From Liolophura sinensis (lineage: Eukaryota; Mollusca; Polyplacophora; Chitonida; Chitonidae): a stretch of 64,000 nt of DNA. Of this stretch, positions 58,701 to 64,000 are shown piece by piece. Location: contig NC_088295.1 in assembly GCF_032854445.1 (NCBI RefSeq), forward strand, positions 18,215,385-18,279,384. The letters are read 5' to 3'. The notes below the pieces were generated by a model. That model was not told where the DNA came from. It did not search any database and saw nothing but the letters and a program-made list of their open reading frames with translations. Position 1 is the first letter of the stretch. Each line of letters starts with the position of its first letter. Both the position numbers and the translations under genes were made by a program.

Positions 58701-61700
58701 TTAAGCTGGCTGTGGTGTAAATTGTGTCATGTCTGGGAGATGTTGCCAACTGACTGTGGTGTAAGCAGTACCTTGAGTGCAGTTGCTACCTTACTGTGGT
58801 GTAAACAGTACTTTGTTTGAGAGCTGTTGCTAGCTGACCATGTTGTACGCAGTACTTTGAGAGCTGTTGCTAACTGACTGTGGTTTATGCAGTACCTTGT
58901 CTGAGAGCTGTGGCTAACTGACTGTGATGTACATGTAAGCAGTACTTTGCCTGAGAGCTGTTGCTAACTGACTGACATAAGCAGTACCTTGTTTGAGAGA
59001 TGTTGCTAACTGACTGTGATGTAAGCAGTACCTTGTTGGCGAGATGTTGCTAACTGACTGTGATGTAAGCAGTACCTTGTTGGTGAGATGTTGCTAACTG
59101 ACTGTGATGTAAGTAGTACCTTGTTTCAGAGCTGTTGCTAACTGACTGTGATGTAAGCATTACCTTGTTTCAGAGCTGTTGCTAACTGACTGTGGCGTAA
59201 GCAGTACTCCTGATGACTATGAGGTAGCTGTATACGCAGGAAGAGCCAGAGACTGCATTTAGAAGGTGTGTCCAACACTCTGTCCACAGCTACACAGAAC
59301 TTGGATATATCCCTGTTAAGATATCAACTGGTATATCACAAGTACATATATACAAATTATAAAACTCTCTCCGCTCATGTGAAAACATGAAATCTATCAG
59401 CATTTTCATATTAAAACCTTATGATCTGTTTTATTAATGAAAGATCTGACTAGAGCAGTTAATAAAGAAATACAGATTATCTTTGAAGCTTAAAGTATAT
59501 CAAACAGTCACACAGATTCCACAGTTTAGAATCGTTACACTGATTCTTTGCGTTTTGGGTATGAACAGAATGAATGTATAACGATGCAGTATCATCAACA
59601 TGCCAGCCATATGTTGGTGGTCTGTCGGTGGGTGGTTTACATACTTGGACTGTCTGTATTCTTGTACAGCACCCTTCAGCTCCAGTCTCTCTCTGGGGGT
59701 GAGTAGATACTCCATCTGGGGACAGAGAATACACCATTACACATACTGTATGTGTAAAATACACACACACAAACACTTTTGTTTCTACCACTCCTACCAT
59801 TTTATGAGCTTCTCCTATTGCTAGAACAACTTCAACATTTAAAGAAATAAACAGATACGGGCACTGCACAAACATGCATGTACATCTACATTCTATATAA
59901 CATTGCATAGTGCTTGGTTTAACTAAATGTGATATAACACAGAGGACAAACACACCAAAACCTTGATTGATATACATGGAGTTATGTTTAAGAATATGTA
60001 GACTAGAACTGAATATAGTGACAGATAAGAGTCAGCTTACTCTTTGCTTGAATGTCCTCCCCTCACCATCTATTGTGTGCTGCAAGCTACCAATCCAGCT
60101 GGTGCTCAAGCCACTGGATGTACTGGACAGGTCAGTGTCGGTCTGAGCTGAAAACATTTGGAATGTGTTTGTTTATTTGTTTATTTATTTATATTTTACA
60201 CCATAGGGGAAGTGTTAATTACACTTACATGTTGTTTATGCATACAATGAAATTATTATTAGATACAACTAGCACTTCTTTCACTAAGTACCATTATTGA
60301 TTATTTCTTTGTACAAACAATGCTATTCCTACCAATATGAAGAGGGTAATTTCAAACGAGCCATCATGGAAAAGTAGTAAATCAACAACAGACTTACTAC
60401 CATCTTCATCGACTCGTCTCAGCACATCCACAGTTACCTCCCCTTCACAACTCTTTAACAGCTGGACGACAGATTGATGACTGCGTGATCTAAAGAAAAG
60501 AATATACAGCAGTGTTATACTTTGTTAAAAACCACTGGCCAATGTTCCAGTAAACATACTATAGGCGATATGGCTACTTTCAACATAGTGAGTTGTTGAA
60601 TTAACTGATGGGTCAATGCATTCTTTTAATTCATGATCATTTAAATGATGGCAGGCAGGTTTATGGATAGAGAAAAATGAAGATCTGAGAATTGATTGGA
60701 CCAGGTACATTGTGCCTTACACCCCTAACACATCATAGAAGCAGGAGTTAGGAGCAACATTAGAACATACACTGTGACTGCCGCATTCAACAGTTGATGG
60801 TTTAAACTGCTCAGCTAGCAAGACCCTGGGATAACATACAAACATATAATACCCTGTAGCTTTCTAAATCAGAGGGAGTAGAATATACAGTCTACTGTAG
60901 CTCTATTCAGTCTTTCCTGGACAATATTTGAGGGTTTTTCATCTGACATGCACTTTACGCTAGTGTGTTCTTTGCCTTTAAAGTACTTTTGGTGCACTTT
61001 TGGTGCAGATGACATCCCATTGACAAATGGAGTTCCCATGCTAAAATATAGCTCCAGCTGGGTAAGTTTGCCTCTGGCTTAATTTACAATAGAGAGTTTG
61101 CAATGTAATTTGATAAAGACTCTGTCTAGTTTCCCTAGACCCATAAAAATGGTAGCTTCTGACTCCTAAAATTCTAGAAAAATCAAGTCTCTTATTATTC
61201 TCTAAATCACAACCTGTTAGTTATGCTAGAACTCTCACCTGACATCTGTGTTATTGACCGTGACAATAACATCTCCTGCCTGAAGACCTGCCTTGGCAGC
61301 ACTCTTACCCTCATCCACAGACTCCAGGTGGACAGGGTTAGCTCCCTTCAATACAAATCCATACCCCTCTCTAGTTTTGGAGAGACGACAGGTCCTGAAA
61401 AATATAATATCCATACCTTTATATATTTATTTCCCATCATTAAAAACACAGATTGTGCACTATGTGATTCTTAAGAAATAGGTGACTTTCTTCTGTTTTT
61501 TATTTAAAAAAAAGAGCACAAATGAGATGACTGGAATTATATGTCTACTGTCTGTCTCACTACAATTAGGAGATAACACTTCCGAATGCCCTGACAGGTT
61601 CAGGCATGTTGGGGAGATACCATAGATCTCAGGGGTTGGACAGCTTGGAAAATCAATGGTTCTTTTTAACCGATAAAACTATTTACAGTCACAAACAGCA

Positions 61701-63155
61701 GTGACAATAATTCTTTTCTGATGAAAGTTTCTTCATATATCCAGAAATATAAGATAAACTCTTGAATAAACTTTGCTGCTGAAAGTACTTACCCTCAAGC
61801 CAATCTGTTTTACACATACAATTTAAACATATTAAACATAATTTAAAAACCACACAGATTTGATCACTGACCGTCTAACATATCCAGTAGGGGCGTGCTG
61901 TTGGTGATGTGATGACTGAGGGCTTGTATGTTGGTAACGTGATGGATGAGGGCTTGTATGATGGTGATGTGATGGTTGAGGGCTCCTGACGTTGGATCGT
62001 GATGGCTGAGGACTTGTGGCCAATGATTGATTTCTCTCATATGCTTGCTCCTTCACGTCAAAATCCTGAACAATTCGATCAAATTCAGCACGATGTCGCA
62101 GTGGAATGTATAGCCTGAAGAAAGAAAAAAAAAAGAAACTAAAATTTTTGGGTAAATGAAAACAGGCAACCAGGGAATTCAGGTCTTCCATCACTTGGGA
62201 ATTTGAACATAAAAGTTTTGGGGTAGAGTGCCTAGAAATTTGGAGGAAGAGGATGTGAGTGGTGTAAATAATATAGAGGATGATAGTGATTTAGGAGGAG
62301 TTGAAAGAATGAATGATTAGTGCTTAATGCCACTTTTGCAATGAATCAGCCATATCATGGCCAGAACAAGTTAAAAACACGAGGTGGCATGAGGAGTTGA
62401 TTATACACAAATGCACCACATATCAACATACAACAAGCATCCTGAGGATCAAGGTCCTCCCCAATAGGGCATTCTCTCCAATCCTTCTGGACAGTGGACA
62501 ATAAAGTAAAACAAAAAAAACATAAGAAAACATTACAATGTTTCTGATAGCTGCATATGATCCGAACTGTACCGGAAATCTTTGAGCAGTTTTCTGTAAG
62601 CAGGAAACTTGAGGATAGTCAACACAGCAGAAGACAGCATGACACTGTTTCTAATAACTGTCTACAATATGAAATCTACCTGAAATCTTTGAGCAGTTTT
62701 CTGTGAGCAGGAGACTTGAGGATAGTTAAGAGAGCAGAAGACAGCATGACACTGTTTCTAATAACTGCCTACAATATGAAATCTACCTGAAATCTTTGAG
62801 CAGTTTTCTGTGAGCAGGAGACTTGAGGATAGTTAAGAGAGCAGAAGACAGCATGACACTGTTTCTAATAACTGCCTACAATACGAAATCTACCTGAAAT
62901 CTTTGAGCAGTTTTCTGTGAGCATGAGACTTGAGGATAGTTAAGAGAGCAGAAGACAGCATGAGACTGTTTCTAATAACTGTCTACAATATGAAATCTAC
63001 CTGAAATCTTTGAGCAGTTTTCTGTGAGCAGGAGACTTGAGGATAGTCAAGAGAGCAGAAGAGAGCATGACAATGTTCCTGTTCTCAGCATACTGCTTCA
63101 ATACGCCCACTACTGCCATCTTCTTCTCATAGTCATCTCCCAGCACCTCATTCAG
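43744..63155 (-). CDS. GRID2IP: Delphilin-like formin: HHD-PDZ-HHD-HHD-FH2 (28 exons, 5' end outside)
   Basis: Formin of the delphilin (GRID2IP) type; in vertebrates it links glutamate receptor delta-2 to the actin cytoskeleton. Exons 5'-3': 63155-63001, 62114-61872, 61394-61239, 60489-60398, 60147-60041, 59715-59645, 59312-59164, 58157-58074, 57550-57406, 56409-56267, 55650-55510, 54919-54873, 54287-54148, 53800-53652, 53209-52691, 52390-52284, 50962-50881, 50679-50617, 50014-49887, 49391-49323, 48770-48684, 48282-48214, 48007-47921, 47166-47037, 46653-46601, 46180-46106, 44601-44437, 43791-43744; 1167 codons plus TGA, all phases compatible. Residues: HHD1 1-70; Ser/Pro/His repeats about 80-130; PDZ 133-215 with GYGF 143-146 and class-I-type His189; HHD2 252-315; HHD3 378-445; helical/charged segment 575-607; FH2 from KRINWEKLN (797) with KKAYNI and GNHLNKG (988-994). 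The Pro-rich FH1 is nearly absent (PKPPMAPNIPPPG only). Exons encoding any further N-terminal domain lie right of the window. Confidence 0.92.
44155..44347 (+). repeat. 17-bp minisatellite
   Basis: About eleven units of tatttactgtatgatcc and variants in the terminal formin intron. Confidence 0.85.
44953..45450. repeat. Long inverted repeat, about 120-bp arms
   Basis: Left arm 44953-45072 contains ccataagcttagtttcgaca and gtggagagtaatt. Right arm 45325-45450 is its diverged reverse complement (aaattactctccacgc through aactaagcttatgg). About 250 bp lies between. It could be a palindromic non-autonomous DNA element or a foldback transposon; no target duplication was identified. Confidence 0.8.
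47215..47945 (-). repeat. 57-bp array of formin exon-23 donor copies
   Basis: On the coding (minus) strand exon 23 ends ggatatcatatctgtctcag with donor gtaagg. In the intron, ggatatcacacctgtcacag-gtaagg recurs about every 57 bp, at least six times with decay toward the exon. A SINE splits the array. Confidence 0.85.
47301..47554 (+). mobile_element. tRNA-derived SINE, full-length copy with target-site duplication
   Basis: Head gctcagtgggttagcgcact, agcgcagcg, B-box-like gtgagttcaagtcc, body gtataagtgaaatattcttg, tail aataaataaataaat. It is flanked by the 14-bp direct repeat aaatgatgacaagc (47287-47300 and 47555-47568). Confidence 0.88.
48771..49015 (-). repeat. 25-33-bp array abutting a formin 3' splice site
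   Basis: About nine units of caacagttaggtacaaatgc and ctggt, some with an extra gatct insertion. On the coding strand the last unit ends aactgttgacag, which is the acceptor of exon 21 (48770). The array therefore supplies that acceptor or grew from it. Confidence 0.85.
50165..50510 (+). repeat. 28-bp minisatellite
   Basis: About twelve units of gccttggggataatacatag and tcaatgct, in two alternating variants (gctgccttgg, ggtgccttgg). It lies in the formin intron between exons 18 and 19. Confidence 0.9.
51115..52235 (+). repeat. 36-bp minisatellite, about 30 units, open on both strands
   Basis: The unit gaccctgacacccacacact and ggatctgtacctgaat repeats through the intron between formin exons 16 and 17. 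As 36 is divisible by three, long open frames arise on both strands (248 codons plus, 329 codons minus). The plus-strand translation is a DPDTHTLDLYLN repeat. From about 51800 many units are 37 bp (ctggaatctg) and frames break. The formin-sense strand carries cattcag-gtacag in each unit. Confidence 0.95.
55205..55378 (+). repeat. 22-bp minisatellite
   Basis: About eight units of tgcttgtacattactatatt and ca in the formin intron between exons 11 and 12. Confidence 0.85.
55845..56175 (+). repeat. Degenerate tandem repeat, roughly 70-75 bp
   Basis: Four to five diverged copies around gagaacatcataatggaca, aatggacagatgaacaa and gagcatggttaaccc in the formin intron after exon 10. Confidence 0.75.
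58380..59207 (-). repeat. 44-bp array of formin exon-7 end and donor
   Basis: The last 44 bases of exon 7 (coding strand: gtactgcttacgccacagtc, agttagcaacagctctgaaa, caag) form one full repeat unit. The same unit follows in tandem about 18 times into the intron, perfect at 44-bp spacing near the exon (gtacc on the plus strand at 58984, 59028, 59072, 59116) and decayed toward 58380. Each junction reads caag-gtac or caag-gtaa, a usable 5' splice site. The next in-frame codons after the chosen donor reach TAG quickly. Confidence 0.92.
61937..62056 (-). repeat. Coding 30-bp repeat in formin exon 2
   Basis: Four consecutive ten-residue units of the type (T/R)-S-P-x-(P/S)-S-x-x-x-x, including TSPQPSRSNV and TSPHPSRYQH, lie between HHD1 and the PDZ domain. 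Nucleotide periodicity is visible on the plus strand as ggcttgtatg-type repeats. Probably a flexible Ser/Pro/His linker. Ends approximate. Confidence 0.75.
62535..63070 (-). repeat. 107-bp array of formin exon-1 end and donor
   Basis: The motif tttgagcagttttctgtgag (complement of the exon 3' end) occurs at 63009 (true exon), 62902, 62795, 62688 and 62581, exactly 107 bp apart. Each unit holds about 69 bp of exon 3' end with its donor cag-gtagatt plus about 38 bp of intron. The copies also carry aaacag just before the exon-like part, so they resemble mini-exons. Confidence 0.93.
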
Positions 63156-64000
63156 CTACAACATAAAAATCAAACCAAAATGTTCATTATCTCCTCTGAT
63201 GATAACTAAATATCAACTAGTGGTAGACCTGATCGTAACTGGTGGTGACTATTTAACAGTAACCAGGGTTTTCTTGAGTTTACTCTATATACCAACAGAT
63301 GGTAGGCCTACTTTAATACAATAAGAGTAACCATCGTTTCCTTGGGTTTACACCCGATACCAACATATGGTAGGCCTATTTACATCTACCGTAATAATAC
63401 ACATTCCTGTGTTGGTGTTTCACGCCATACTCAAGAATATTTTACTTACATGATGACAACCATCATTATGGTTGCAGGAAACCGGGCAGGTTACTGACAG
63501 ACCTCAGCTGTAATATATTCACCTTCTAAGAGGTATTACCTAAACTTCAAACCTGAATGGAGTTGCCTTGCAAAAATCAACCTTATTTAACAAATCATTT
63601 ATAAATTTATGAAGATTCTGAGAGTGTTGAAAACATTACTTCCCATCTCATTCAGAAATATATACAAACACATATGGTATTACAAAATGACCAGTACGCA
63701 CATACAAACTCACCTCAGGTGACAAACTTTCTATGCACTACCCACCAGCCAGTGGTTTACTAGAGTGCTCGGAGTGGAGGGGTCGGTATTTTTTATAGCG
63801 GTCATTTTGTTACACAACAATGATGATTATCTTGTTTGGCATTACATGTATTTCTGAATGCGTCCTGCCTAGCCTTTACTCCATACTTAACGATCAGCCA
63901 AGTTTAATTAGCTTTATCAAACATAGGTGTGACTGTGGAGTGTGAGAATGGGGAACTTTTCCCACCTAAAATAATTTGGGCTCAAACCCTGCACAGTAAT
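63156..64000 (-). other. Formin upstream intron (to window edge)
   Basis: No further exon recognised. A reverse-orientation SINE fragment lies at about 63405-63505 (gttggtgtttcacgccatac, tcaagaatatttt, gcaggaaaccgggcaggtt). Nothing else is evident. Confidence 0.5.

Overview
This is animal nuclear DNA: intron-rich split genes with GT-AG junctions, long introns full of minisatellites, and several copies of one tRNA-derived SINE. The SINE (ending in a cgtataagtgaaatattctt-type tail and an AATA/poly-A end) and the gene content point to a lophotrochozoan, most likely a mollusc. That placement is inference; no species is claimed.

Layout. (1) 1-7392 (+): eleven 3' exons of a ZMIZ1/ZMIZ2-type SP-RING (MIZ) transcriptional coregulator, 657 codons plus stop, with a long 3' UTR or intergenic tail to about 11.0 kb. 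(2) 11187-13148: a 111-bp satellite of about 18 units. (3) about 13.4-18.4 kb: a visibly G+C-richer, intronless, co-directional run of broken reading frames, read here as a decayed Polinton/adintovirus-like element with a P-loop packaging-ATPase-like pseudogene. It is followed by a 10-bp minisatellite. (4) 20275-32307 (+): a complete indoleamine 2,3-dioxygenase gene of 13 coding exons and 391 residues. Its seventh intron contains a Tc1 transposon with perfect 28-bp TIRs, a TA duplication and a frameshifted transposase. (5) about 35.7-40852 (+): nuclear gene for mitochondrial ribosomal protein L12 (bL12m), first exon uncertain. (6) 43744-63155 (-): 28 exons (1167 codons plus stop) of a delphilin-like formin. 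Reading 5' to 3' it encodes a harmonin-homology domain (HHD), a PDZ domain, two more HHDs, a spacer and an FH2 domain. Its 5' end lies beyond 64000. MRPL12 and the formin gene converge.

The genes do not form a pathway: a chromatin/SUMO-type coregulator, a tryptophan-catabolic haem enzyme, a mitoribosomal stalk protein and a synaptic-type actin nucleator. The most unusual feature is shared by three of them. At least five introns carry a tandem array whose repeat unit is the 3' end of the upstream exon plus its 5' splice site (ZMIZ exon ending 2943; IDO exon ending 24244; formin exons ending 63001, 59164 and 47921). Each array therefore holds several to many copies of a real splice donor. Two of the arrays have also received a SINE with clean target-site duplications.
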